From assembly GCA_030429045.1 (NCBI GenBank), contig JAUIEA010000001.1, positions 62,001-126,000 on the forward strand: 64,000 nt of DNA, read 5' to 3'. This DNA is from Bacteroidia bacterium. GTDB taxonomy: Bacteria > Bacteroidota > Bacteroidia > Chitinophagales > Saprospiraceae. Made by a program: the position numbers and the translations under genes. Shown one piece after another: positions 55,812 through 63,966 of this stretch (the first letter of the stretch is position 1; every line of letters begins with the position of its first letter). Under the pieces are notes generated by a model that was not told the DNA's origin, ran no database searches, and saw only the letters and a program-made list of their open reading frames with translations.

Positions 55812-56516
55812 TCAGATTGCCGGTTGATTCTGTTCCAGGGTCACGCGGACATCATGGATTTCTGGCACATGCAACAAGGCATGCCGAAACGCCTGTGCCT
55901 CTTCCGATTTACGCAGGGTAAACACATACATGTACTCCAGTCGGGGAGGAAGGTCTTCCCGGGAGATCAGTCGAAATCGCTTGACCTCCGATTCCCGACA
56001 AAACGTCTTCATGATCGACTGCACCTGACTCATATCGAATCCGTCCTCGGGAATGGTAAACCTCAATTCTCCGAGAAAAACAGAAGGCGCATTGAAGGGA
56101 GACCAGGACAACAGAAAGGCCGCCAGGCAGAAAAAACCAGTGCCCACAAAGGCAATCTGGAAGCTGTAGGCACCACAGGCCAGACCTATTGCCAGGGAGG
56201 CGAAGATGAAAAGGATGTTGCGCGGATCGGTGATATTTGTCCGAAACCGGATGATGGCCAATGCGCCAATAATGCCCAGGCCTCGGGCCACACTGTCCCC
56301 AATCGAAAGCATGATCGTGGTGGTGACCGGAGAGGCCAGTACCAGTGCCTGAATAAAGTGATCCGGACGGTGGACCATCCGGGAGGTACGTTCATACGTC
56401 AGGGCAACCAGGGATGACAGGATCAAGGCACAGATCAGCGTAAACGCCAGACTGATCACGGTCGGATTGTCCGTATTGGTTTGAAAGGCTGTAAAGTCGA
56501 AGAATTCCAATGACAT
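55812..56516 (-). CDS. DUF4956 membrane protein
   Basis: This 234-residue protein has four or five hydrophobic helices in its first 140 residues (ISLAFTLICALILSSLVAL, FIFASLAIGLACGAYSF, FVGTGFFCLAAFLLSW). The signature GLGIIGALAIIRFRTNITDPRN is in the middle (quoted here up to IRFRT). A cytoplasmic ferredoxin-like domain follows from about 145 to the end. DUF4956 genes are often found beside CotH genes and VTC-type polyphosphate polymerase genes in bacteria; here the CotH genes are present on the opposite strand and a VTC gene is not. It is the first gene of the operon with the adaptor and channel. Confidence 0.85.
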   Translation of the reverse strand: MSLEFFDFTAFQTNTDNPTVISLAFTLICALILSSLVALTYERTSRMVHRPDHFIQALVLASPVTTTIMLSIGDSVARGLGIIGALAIIRFRTNITDPRNILFIFASLAIGLACGAYSFQIAFVGTGFFCLAAFLLSWSPFNAPSVFLGELRFTIPEDGFDMSQVQSIMKTFCRESEVKRFRLISREDLPPRLEYMYVFTLRKSEEAQAFRHALLHVPEIHDVRVTLEQNQPAI

Positions 56517-56659
56517 AGCATTTGGACGCCTAAGTTAAGCGAAGGTTAAGTCACTCCTCTGTGATTTTGGGAAATTTGACGCGCATCATGACTGAACATG
56601 CAGATAATCAACATCTTAGGATACGATTGATTCTGCATTCACCAACCCTGTCTACCGGA

Positions 56660-56743
56660 TTACCTGTACAGAGTTGTCCCATCCAGATAATCAAACACCG
56701 GATCGGGCACCAGGTGCAGGATAAACTTCATCTTCAACTGTCG
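56660..56743 (-). pseudogene. Remnant copy of the nadD 3' end
   Basis: Read on the minus strand, the last 28 codons (RQLKMKFILHLVPDPVFDYL..., quoted in part, ending DGTTLYR and stop) match the end of the real nadD at 61636 (LVPDPVFDYLDGGSLYR). 56681-56713 and 61657-61689 differ at one base in 33. There is no start codon or enzyme core. The rest of the spacer 56517-56834 holds nothing else that I can support. Confidence 0.75.
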
Positions 56744-56846
56744 TTTAGACGTCAAAATGATGTTACCTCTTTCATATAAGAAAAAAGTAGCCTAATTTAA
56801 CCTCATATATTTCAAATTTAATTTCCCTCAAACTATGAAACATCTA

Positions 56847-56859
56847 CCCCCCCCCCCCC
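56847..56859. repeat. Homopolymeric tract of 13 C at a gene start
   Basis: Thirteen consecutive C lie 12 bases after the ATG at 56835. With 13 C, that ATG reads 11 codons to a TGA at 56868. With 11 or 14 C it would read straight into the metalloprotease frame. Such tracts are classical slipped-strand switches. Confidence 0.85.
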
Positions 56860-56866
56860 GAATTAT

Positions 56867-59800
56867 TTGACATCTGATTCTTTCAGAAAGTACAGTAATC
56901 ACTACGTTTCGAACTCAAATTCGTTTGTAGCCAGCATTAAAATCCTGTTTATGATCGTCCTGTTCGGCAGCACCACTGATGCATTGGCTCAACAGGATTC
57001 ATTTTGTCTGACCCAACCGGTGCCTTACTACCTTCCCAGCAGTTTCAACATGGGTGATGACTGTTTTGAAGGACCCTATACCCTTCGGGTATATTTGCAT
57101 ATCGTTCGGAATTCAGATGGATCAGGAGGTATTTCTGTCAGTGATGCACTGGATTGCCTGGAAGTGTTGAATGAAGACTTTGAGGATCACAATATTTCAT
57201 TCTTTACTGATTGTGATCCGGATGAAATCCGAAATGATGATTATACAACCGGGTACTCCGACAGTGATCTGAGCGATATCTTTCAGGAAGTTCTCAAACA
57301 TGATGGAATCAATATCTTCTTTTTCCCATCCAATCTGAACGCTGGAAAGTTCGGATATGGCACATTGCCAGGTGATGATGACTATCCGGCCGCGTCCATT
57401 GTAGGCAGTTTCAAAGGTTCGTATTCTGGACTCACCCATATTATTTCGCATGAGTTAGGCCATGTTCTCGGTTTATATCATACAAATGATGATCTGGATA
57501 TCGACATTCAAGGCGATTGCTTTGAAAACTATCCCGGAGAAGGAACGTGCGGATGTAGCGGCTCTTGTGCTTTTGATGGTGACCTAATTTGCGATACTTA
57601 TCCGGACCCTTTTCCAGCCGGTAATTATGGTTCCAATTGTGTATATCTTCCGGAACTTATTATCAATGGAGTTGCTAGTCCTATTCAGACCTGGTGTTAT
57701 GAAGAATTTCCAATTCCAGACTATACCACTCCTGTGACCAATATTATGGCCCTTTGGCAGCTCATCACCTCAGGCAATTGCTGGGCGGGAGGCGAATTTA
57801 CCTTCTGCCAGGGGCTGAAAATGCGAAAGGTTGTTGAGGAGTATGGCACCACACACGGTTTCCTGGCTGATCCCAATCCAGCCTTTCAAACGTATACGAT
57901 TTCCGGACCTGGAACCACCTATTGGACCCAGGAAAACGTTAATGGAATTATCTATGTGGCATCAGAGGCCGTCCTTACCATTACAGATAGGACAATATGT
58001 TTTACTCCTGAATCTAGAATCTATGTAGCTAAAGGAGGGAAACTTGTAGTGACGAATAGTACACTTCGGTCACAATGCGCCGACAAATGGCAAGGTATTG
58101 AAGTACATGGAAATGGGGCGGCAGTACAGATAACTGAGAATGGCACCCTGGATGAAACGACTAATGGTGTCGTCGTCATTCAGAATGGATCAACAATTCG
58201 CGATGCACTTACCGGTGTAAGATGTGGTGCTTTGCTTTATGGTTATGTAGCTCCATACAGCAAGGATAAAGGGCTGCCTTATTTTGATCCTACGTTGGGT
58301 GGGGGTTATCTAAAAGCAACGGAGTCAACCTTCGAAGAAAACGATATTGCTGTTCATTTCGGACCCTATGACAAGTTATTTGAGAATCAATCCATCATTG
58401 AAGATTGCGCTTTCATTTATAATGGCCCCCCATTAGAAGGGAATCTGCTTGCTGCAGGTGTAAAGATCGTGGGTACAGGCGAAATTGATATTTCAGGCAC
58501 TTCTTTCTCTGGCCAGTATATGGTTGGAGTGGATATGCTGGATGGTATGGTTCTCATACATGATGTATGCAGTTTTAATACCCCTCGTGGAGTGGATGCC
58601 TATGGTACAACTCCATTTGCAGGTTGGGTAGATATAAAAGGCGCACCGCAAGCGCTAAACACCTTTGTGGGAAAACGTCCGATTGATGTTCATGCATTGG
58701 ATATGGGGGTGGGTACCCGCATTGTATATAATTCAATCTCGAACCAATTTGAAGGTATTGTAGTATCGGGCCCTTCTTCGGTTAACATATCCAGGAACCA
58801 AATATCATCAACTTATGGTTCAGCTTCGGGTGTATGGGCAATAAATGCCAGCCTTTCGAATAATGGTAATGTATTTTGCAATACCATCACTCAAAAGACA
58901 AAGCAATCCATCCAGTGTGAGGAGGATAATTCCCAACTGCTGATGTTCCGAAATCAATTGACCGTGCAGGAGGCGGTAAATCCCAATTTGAAATTTTCGG
59001 CCATTCTCAATTTTGGCAAGATATTTAAAGATCAAGCTTATAAAGACCCTTCTTCCGGAAACGACCTTCCGGTTGGTAATATCTTCTCCACACCGGCAGA
59101 AAAGTGGATCTCCAATTCAGGTGAGCCCTTTAAATACTATGTACCGAATAGCGATCCCAATGGCAATTTAGTGCCCCCAGTGCTTGATAATTTTACGCTT
59201 GATGTCAAGTTTACAAACCCTCCAAATTGTCCTTCCATACCAGATCCTATTGGTACACCCGATGAGGAAGAGCGGGAGTCGCTGCTCGAATTAAGAGACA
59301 GCTTGTGGGCCGAATGGAGTAGCACCTATACCGACTCTTCCGCCTTATATGCATGGGCTGCGGCCAATAGGGCCTACCTGGCTCAATTTCAGGCCCAAGA
59401 GCAAGTGGAATGGGCCAACCGGGATACCAGTGGATTGATGGCACTGTGGGCCGAATCAGCCATTCCCGGTCAATGGAAGACCTTTGGCTATTGGGCGCAA
59501 AGCGGGGATGTGTCCGGTGCATCTACCATGTTGAATACCCTTCTGATCCCCTATCCGGATACCACCGAATTCCGCACGTTGCAGGCCTATAATCTCCAAC
59601 GCCTCAATCAGGACACCTCCTTTTTCACGGTTTCCGACAGTATTTGGGTCGATCAGGTAGCCCGTTCCCTCTCCCCCAATGCCGGTTATGCACGAGGCTT
59701 GTTACATGCTATCTATGACTGGCGGTTCATGCCGGATCTGGAATCCGAACCACGGTCGTCATCTGATAGAGGAGTTGGAGTGCATGCAGGCAAAAAGCAA

Positions 59801-60031
59801 GTGGTCTGCTACCCAACATTTCTTAATGGGTCGGTGAATCTCAAGCCTTGTCTTGAAGGACATCTTGGAGAAGAATACATGTTCATCATGGTGAATGCCC
59901 AGGGGCAGGTTGTAGCAACTTACTCCGGATCTTCTCCTATCGTTTCTGTCGGCTCGATACCAACCGGAATGTATTATTTCCGATTGGCGCATATTGATAG
60001 TCAGATATCTGGAAAGATATGGGTGCCTTGA
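56867..60031 (+). CDS. M43-type metalloprotease with beta-helix and T9SS domains, possibly phase-variable
   Basis: The open frame is 1054 codons from a TTG at 56867. The likely true start is the ATG at 56835, now out of frame because of the C13 tract; an internal ATG exists at 56951. An export signal (KILFMIVLFGSTTDALAQ) is followed by a pappalysin-like (M43) protease domain with zinc site HELGHVLGLYH at about 195-205 and the usual Cys-rich stretch (CGCSGSCAFDGDLICDTY). A parallel beta-helix-like region spans ~330-720. A helical acidic segment and a T9SS tail (CYPTFLNGSVNLKP) complete it. The first two-thirds are AT-rich, the end not. The next gene overlaps it by 13 bases. Substrate unknown. 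Confidence 0.8.
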   Translation: MTSDSFRKYSNHYVSNSNSFVASIKILFMIVLFGSTTDALAQQDSFCLTQPVPYYLPSSFNMGDDCFEGPYTLRVYLHIVRNSDGSGGISVSDALDCLEVLNEDFEDHNISFFTDCDPDEIRNDDYTTGYSDSDLSDIFQEVLKHDGINIFFFPSNLNAGKFGYGTLPGDDDYPAASIVGSFKGSYSGLTHIISHELGHVLGLYHTNDDLDIDIQGDCFENYPGEGTCGCSGSCAFDGDLICDTYPDPFPAGNYGSNCVYLPELIINGVASPIQTWCYEEFPIPDYTTPVTNIMALWQLITSGNCWAGGEFTFCQGLKMRKVVEEYGTTHGFLADPNPAFQTYTISGPGTTYWTQENVNGIIYVASEAVLTITDRTICFTPESRIYVAKGGKLVVTNSTLRSQCADKWQGIEVHGNGAAVQITENGTLDETTNGVVVIQNGSTIRDALTGVRCGALLYGYVAPYSKDKGLPYFDPTLGGGYLKATESTFEENDIAVHFGPYDKLFENQSIIEDCAFIYNGPPLEGNLLAAGVKIVGTGEIDISGTSFSGQYMVGVDMLDGMVLIHDVCSFNTPRGVDAYGTTPFAGWVDIKGAPQALNTFVGKRPIDVHALDMGVGTRIVYNSISNQFEGIVVSGPSSVNISRNQISSTYGSASGVWAINASLSNNGNVFCNTITQKTKQSIQCEEDNSQLLMFRNQLTVQEAVNPNLKFSAILNFGKIFKDQAYKDPSSGNDLPVGNIFSTPAEKWISNSGEPFKYYVPNSDPNGNLVPPVLDNFTLDVKFTNPPNCPSIPDPIGTPDEEERESLLELRDSLWAEWSSTYTDSSALYAWAAANRAYLAQFQAQEQVEWANRDTSGLMALWAESAIPGQWKTFGYWAQSGDVSGASTMLNTLLIPYPDTTEFRTLQAYNLQRLNQDTSFFTVSDSIWVDQVARSLSPNAGYARGLLHAIYDWRFMPDLESEPRSSSDRGVGVHAGKKQVVCYPTFLNGSVNLKPCLEGHLGEEYMFIMVNAQGQVVATYSGSSPIVSVGSIPTGMYYFRLAHIDSQISGKIWVP

Positions 60032-61578
60032 GGTGTTTTCTCCTTGGGGGTATATACCTCGTGGTAACGTTGAGTTTGTCTGCGCAATCGTCATTTTCCA
60101 GGGAATTTGATTTCGATGGTGATGTGGACCTTGCCTGGGATATTAACAAGGTACCAGATGGGTTCCTGCTTTCGGGGACTTCAGGGTATTTGCAGAATAC
60201 CCGCTTTGCGATGAGTCTGATGAAGGTCGATCCAGCTGGCAATCTGATTTGGAAGAAGATGTACGGCACTCAGGATTCATTGAATCAGCCTGCTTCAGCA
60301 AATGGCTCCAACATTCTAGTTCGGGATTCGGCACTGTATTTTTTCAACCGGGTTGCGGATTCGACCTTGCACTATCAGTTCGGTGTATTGAAACTAGATC
60401 TGGACGGGAAGATTTTGGCTGATTATCGATACCCAAGGGCCGATTCTGTTCAGATCGATCAATCCTGGAATATCTATAGCTGTCCGGACGGCAATATCCT
60501 GCTGTATGGCATGCGGTTTACCAATCTGGATTCTATTGACTTGCTACTTCGGAAAATCAACCCCGGCGGTGTCCAGTTATGGGAAAAAACCGTTGGCTGG
60601 CCCCAGCATCGGGAGGATGCGTGGAATGTGGCGTTTGGTCCGGACAGCACCTTTCTGTTTTCCACCTTCACTTGTGCAGATAGTGTGGCCTGTTTGGATA
60701 CCTTCCATTACGTCCTGCGCAAGATGGATCTGGATGGCAACCTGGTCTGGAAGATGAACTACCTGAAATCCAAAGCCAACAAGGTGCCGTTTTACACCTT
60801 TGTCCAACCCCGGCCGGGAGGGTATTACCTGACCGGCGGCCGGGAAATTCCTCCGAATGATCCGGCCTATGGAACGGCCACGTTTATGGTTTTGGGCCTC
60901 GATGAAGACGGCTTGGTAGAGTGGGAGCTGGCCATGAAAGATTGGCCATTACCGACCTTTGGCATGATTTTCCGATACGCAGTCCCCCTAGACAATGGAG
61001 ATATGGTCATGGTTGGATATGGCTTCGAAGGAAATGTGGACAAAGGGTTGATCCTTCGTTTCTCCCCGGATGGACAGATGGTGTATCGCAGGTTGATCAG
61101 CGATCCGACCATCAGTGATCCCCATGATGGTGAGTTTTATGATGTGGCAGAAGCAGAAAATGGCGATTTGGTCCTAGTTGGTTCCATCCGCAATACGAGC
61201 CAATCAAGTCCGAAATGGGTCAACTACTGGATAGTGAGGCTGGACAGCCTGGGGTGCATTGAGCCGGGATGCCAGGATGAGGAGCAGGTATTTACAGAGC
61301 CTTCCGTCATCACAACCTTTCCGGCCATCCAGGGGGTTCTGCGCGCCTGGCCAGTACCTTGCCCTTCTGGCCATCCACTTCAGGTGCAGGTGGCAGTAGG
61401 AGGTGGCACGCTACAGCTGAGTGATCTGTTCGGCCGGGAGGTAGTCACGGAGAGAGGGGTATTGACTACCAGTCCGAAGGAGATTTCCACTGCCAATCTG
61501 CTACCCGGCGTGTATACCTTATCTTATCGGTACAATCACGGAAAGGCTGTGGATGCCATTCAGGTGGTGATTCAGTAA
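60019..61578 (+). CDS. Secreted propeller-like protein with T9SS sorting domain
   Basis: This 519-residue protein has a signal peptide (FLLGGIYLVVTLSLSAQ). About seven repeats of the form L-x-K-x-D-x-x-G-x-L-x-W, for example LMKVDPAGNLIWKK, LRKINPGGVQLWEK and LRKMDLDGNLVWKM, make a probable propeller of the kind common in Bacteroidota secreted proteins. The end is a T9SS type A tail (LQLSDLFGREVV, LLPGVYTLSYRY). Its start codon lies inside the preceding metalloprotease gene, so translation is probably coupled and would share that gene's on/off state in part. It is convergent with nadD. Confidence 0.8.
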   Translation: MGALRCFLLGGIYLVVTLSLSAQSSFSREFDFDGDVDLAWDINKVPDGFLLSGTSGYLQNTRFAMSLMKVDPAGNLIWKKMYGTQDSLNQPASANGSNILVRDSALYFFNRVADSTLHYQFGVLKLDLDGKILADYRYPRADSVQIDQSWNIYSCPDGNILLYGMRFTNLDSIDLLLRKINPGGVQLWEKTVGWPQHREDAWNVAFGPDSTFLFSTFTCADSVACLDTFHYVLRKMDLDGNLVWKMNYLKSKANKVPFYTFVQPRPGGYYLTGGREIPPNDPAYGTATFMVLGLDEDGLVEWELAMKDWPLPTFGMIFRYAVPLDNGDMVMVGYGFEGNVDKGLILRFSPDGQMVYRRLISDPTISDPHDGEFYDVAEAENGDLVLVGSIRNTSQSSPKWVNYWIVRLDSLGCIEPGCQDEEQVFTEPSVITTFPAIQGVLRAWPVPCPSGHPLQVQVAVGGGTLQLSDLFGREVVTERGVLTTSPKEISTANLLPGVYTLSYRYNHGKAVDAIQVVIQ

Positions 61579-61635
61579 GATTCGGAACAAATATCAGCTC
61601 CAGATCAAGCTCGATGTGCTGGATCATCAATGGCA

Positions 61636-62223
61636 TTATCTGTACAACGACCCCCCATCCAGGTAATCAAACACCGGATCGGGCACCAGATAGCGGATAC
61701 TCTTGCCTTCCTTGATCTGTTCCCGGATGAAGGTGGCCGAGATATTCAGCTGAGGGGCTTCAAAGAATTGAACGGAGGGGTGTTCATCGAAAGGAGTTCC
61801 ATCATGCCCGGGCCGGCGATAGACCAGAATGGAATAGTCCCTCAACAGGATCTCATAGTTCTTCCATTTGGCCAGACTGGCCAGGTTGTCACCACCCATG
61901 ATCAGGGCAAATTCATGTTCCGGATAGTGCTCTTTGAGATAGGCCAGTGTATCCACCGTGTAGGATGGTTTGGGCAGGGAGAATTCAATATTGGAGGCAT
62001 GGAATCCCGGATTGTCGTCAATGGCCAGGCGGACCAGGTGCAGACGGTCCGCGTCTTTCGCCAGGGTTTTTCTGGGTTTGAGGGGATTGTGGGGGGAGAC
62101 CACAAACCAGATCTTGTCCACATCGGCATGTTCCAGCATGTGCTGGCCGATGATCAGATGCCCGATATGGATGGGATTGAAGGAGCCGAAAAACAGTCCG
62201 ATCCGGGTGGGTGTGGTCTTCAT
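61636..62223 (-). CDS. nadD: Nicotinate-nucleotide adenylyltransferase
   Basis: NadD makes deamido-NAD from nicotinate mononucleotide and ATP. The 195-residue protein has GLFFGSFNPIHIGHLIIG (quoted to HIGH-like HIGH motif IHIGH), the KPRKTL loop, MGGDNLASLAKW and the ISATFIREQI nucleotide-binding signature. The length is normal. The gene overlaps the stop of the upstream lipoprotein gene by four bases, giving the order dnaN, lipoprotein, nadD on the minus strand. Its last ~28 codons recur as a remnant 5 kb to the left. Confidence 0.95.
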   Translation of the reverse strand: MKTTPTRIGLFFGSFNPIHIGHLIIGQHMLEHADVDKIWFVVSPHNPLKPRKTLAKDADRLHLVRLAIDDNPGFHASNIEFSLPKPSYTVDTLAYLKEHYPEHEFALIMGGDNLASLAKWKNYEILLRDYSILVYRRPGHDGTPFDEHPSVQFFEAPQLNISATFIREQIKEGKSIRYLVPDPVFDYLDGGSLYR

Positions 62224-62681
62224 GGCAGGTTCCGTTCGTCTTCACTCCACAGGTCCACCTTCCAGGCCCCGTTCTGTCGGATCAGGCGGATACTGTCCAG
62301 TCGAAGCGCATCCCCCGCCTCCTCGGCAAAGAGACAGACCGCGGTATCCCCCATTTCCCGACATTGGATGCCTTCCAACCGGGTGACCACCGTTTCGTCT
62401 TCTGCCTGAGCCACCTCGATCATGGTCTGGATGGTCTCGATCCAGGTCTGTGTTTCAGGAGTGCTCCACATGCGGGCCTCATCAAACTGATTCAGGTCCA
62501 TATGGATCTGCCAGTTCTGGAAGATCTCTTCGGGGGTTTGGGGGTTGTCGATCAGCTCCGACTGCTGGTTAAGCATGGCCTGGAGTTCTGCCAGATCGCC
62601 ATCCTGGTCCTGTGCCGGTTCTGTCGCACAGGAAAACAGGACCAGAGTCCATAGACATAATAGAATGAGGCTGTGACGCAT
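62220..62681 (-). CDS. Small lipoprotein, possibly NTF2-like
   Basis: This 153-residue predicted lipoprotein has the signal MRHSLILLCLWTLVLFSC with lipobox Cys. The mature region has an N-terminal acidic helix (DLAELQAMLNQQSELID) and then a sequence of helix and strands (EIFQNWQIHMDLNQFDEARMW, VCLFAEEA, QNGAWKVDLWSED). The closing GAWKV-type strand resembles Bacteroidota DUF4878/NTF2-like lipoproteins. The function is unknown. The start at 62681 places the ATG four bases after a TAnnTTTG box; the longer frame to 62744 would include that box as coding DNA. Confidence 0.7.
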   Translation of the reverse strand: MRHSLILLCLWTLVLFSCATEPAQDQDGDLAELQAMLNQQSELIDNPQTPEEIFQNWQIHMDLNQFDEARMWSTPETQTWIETIQTMIEVAQAEDETVVTRLEGIQCREMGDTAVCLFAEEAGDALRLDSIRLIRQNGAWKVDLWSEDERNLP

Positions 62682-62685
62682 AGGA

Positions 62686-62693
62686 CAAAAATA
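62686..62693 (-). promoter_or_regulatory. TAnnTTTG box of the lipoprotein-nadD operon
   Basis: TATTTTTG on the minus strand ends four bases before the ATG at 62681, implying a leaderless message if it is the promoter. No TTG -33 element was found. Confidence 0.4.
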
Positions 62694-62756
62694 AGAAACC
62701 CGTACGTCCGACGCTTTTCCCTTCGTGGATTGAGGATCCGGCAAGGTGCCGATCGA

Positions 62757-63872
62757 TTAATTACCCAGCATGACCGGCATGACCAGCATCAGGATATCCT
62801 CGCCTTCTGCAGGCTCGGACGGCAGCAGAATACCGGCACGATGTGGACTGGACAGCTCGATCTTCACCTCATCCGACTGGATCACATTCAGCATCTCCAT
62901 CAGGTACTTGGCATTGAAGCCGATGGTCATCGGTTCGCCTTCGAAGGCACAGGTCAACTGCTCTGTCGCTTCGTTGGAGAAATCGATATCCTGGGAAGAG
63001 ACGGTCAGACTGCCCTGGCTGATGGTCAGCAGGATCTGGTTGGTCGTCTTGTTCGCGTACAACGAGATCCGCTTGACCGAGTTGAGGAAGTCCTTCCGGG
63101 CAACTGTCAGTGTATTCGGATTATCCGTAGGAATAACCGCGTTATAGTCCGGATAGCGCGCATCGATCAATCGGGCACTCATCTGGATCTCCGGTGTGGT
63201 AAAAAATGCGTTCGACTTGTTGTAGTTGATGACCACATCATCCGTATCGTGAATGGTCCCCTTGAGCAGGTTCAGGGCCTTCTTGGTCAGGATCATGGAG
63301 GCAGAGGTGTCTTGTCCTTTGTGGGACAGACGATATCGCACCAGTTTGTGGGCATCCGTGGCGACAAATGTCAGGGTGTCTGGATCGATCAGAAAGTAAA
63401 CACCCATCATCGCCAGGCGCATCTCATCATTTCCCGTCGCAAAAATGGTGTGGGAGATCATGTGATGCAGTTCCATGCCGGAAACATGAATTTCATCCAC
63501 CCCGTCCGGGATCGGCGTATCCGGAAAATCAGCACCATTTTCTCCGGCGAGTTTATACTTACCGAAAATGGAGGTGATCTCTACACTGAAATGGTCCGGG
63601 TCTACCTGAAAGGTGATCGGTTGTTCGGGCAATCCCTTCAGCGTATCCAGGAGGATCCGTGCAGGGATGGCCACTTCTCCGTCCTGGTCCGCACTGATCT
63701 CCAGAGAGGTATTGATGGAAATGTCCAGATCAGAGGCCGTAATGGTCAGTTTCGGGCCTGTGATCGTGAAGAGAAAGTCTTCTAGAATGGGGAGAACCGG
63801 GTTATTCCCGATGGCTCCGCTAACCAGCTGGAGTTTTTTCAGGAGTTCGGCGGAGGAAACAGTAAACTTCAT
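62757..63872 (-). CDS. dnaN: DNA polymerase III beta sliding clamp
   Basis: The clamp encircles DNA and holds polymerase III. The 371-residue protein starts MKFTVSSAELLKKLQLVSGAI and has three similar domains, with LPILEDFLF in the first, DARYPDYNAVIP at the second-third boundary and the typical clamp end, MLVMPVMLGN. The ATG at 63872 is chosen over an open extension to 63935 that contains the promoter box. Its neighbours are a lipoprotein and nadD, not dnaA or recF. Confidence 0.96.
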   Translation of the reverse strand: MKFTVSSAELLKKLQLVSGAIGNNPVLPILEDFLFTITGPKLTITASDLDISINTSLEISADQDGEVAIPARILLDTLKGLPEQPITFQVDPDHFSVEITSIFGKYKLAGENGADFPDTPIPDGVDEIHVSGMELHHMISHTIFATGNDEMRLAMMGVYFLIDPDTLTFVATDAHKLVRYRLSHKGQDTSASMILTKKALNLLKGTIHDTDDVVINYNKSNAFFTTPEIQMSARLIDARYPDYNAVIPTDNPNTLTVARKDFLNSVKRISLYANKTTNQILLTISQGSLTVSSQDIDFSNEATEQLTCAFEGEPMTIGFNAKYLMEMLNVIQSDEVKIELSSPHRAGILLPSEPAEGEDILMLVMPVMLGN

Positions 63873-63901
63873 GGAGGATGGATCTTGCGTAATGCTCGGG
63901 T

Positions 63902-63909
63902 CAAAGATA
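63902..63909 (-). promoter_or_regulatory. TAnnTTTG box of dnaN
   Basis: TATCTTTG on the minus strand ends 29 bases before the dnaN ATG. The -33 region has no good TTG. Confidence 0.45.
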
Positions 63910-63954
63910 GCGCATCTCCTGATTAATCCGTCCACACATTGACCATCTCCCGGT

Positions 63955-63962
63955 TATCTTTG
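63955..63962 (+). promoter_or_regulatory. TAnnTTTG box at the right edge
   Basis: TATCTTTG ends four bases before an ATG at 63967. It faces away from the dnaN promoter, so the spacer would be a divergent promoter region. Confidence 0.4.
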
Positions 63963-63966
63963 CCGG

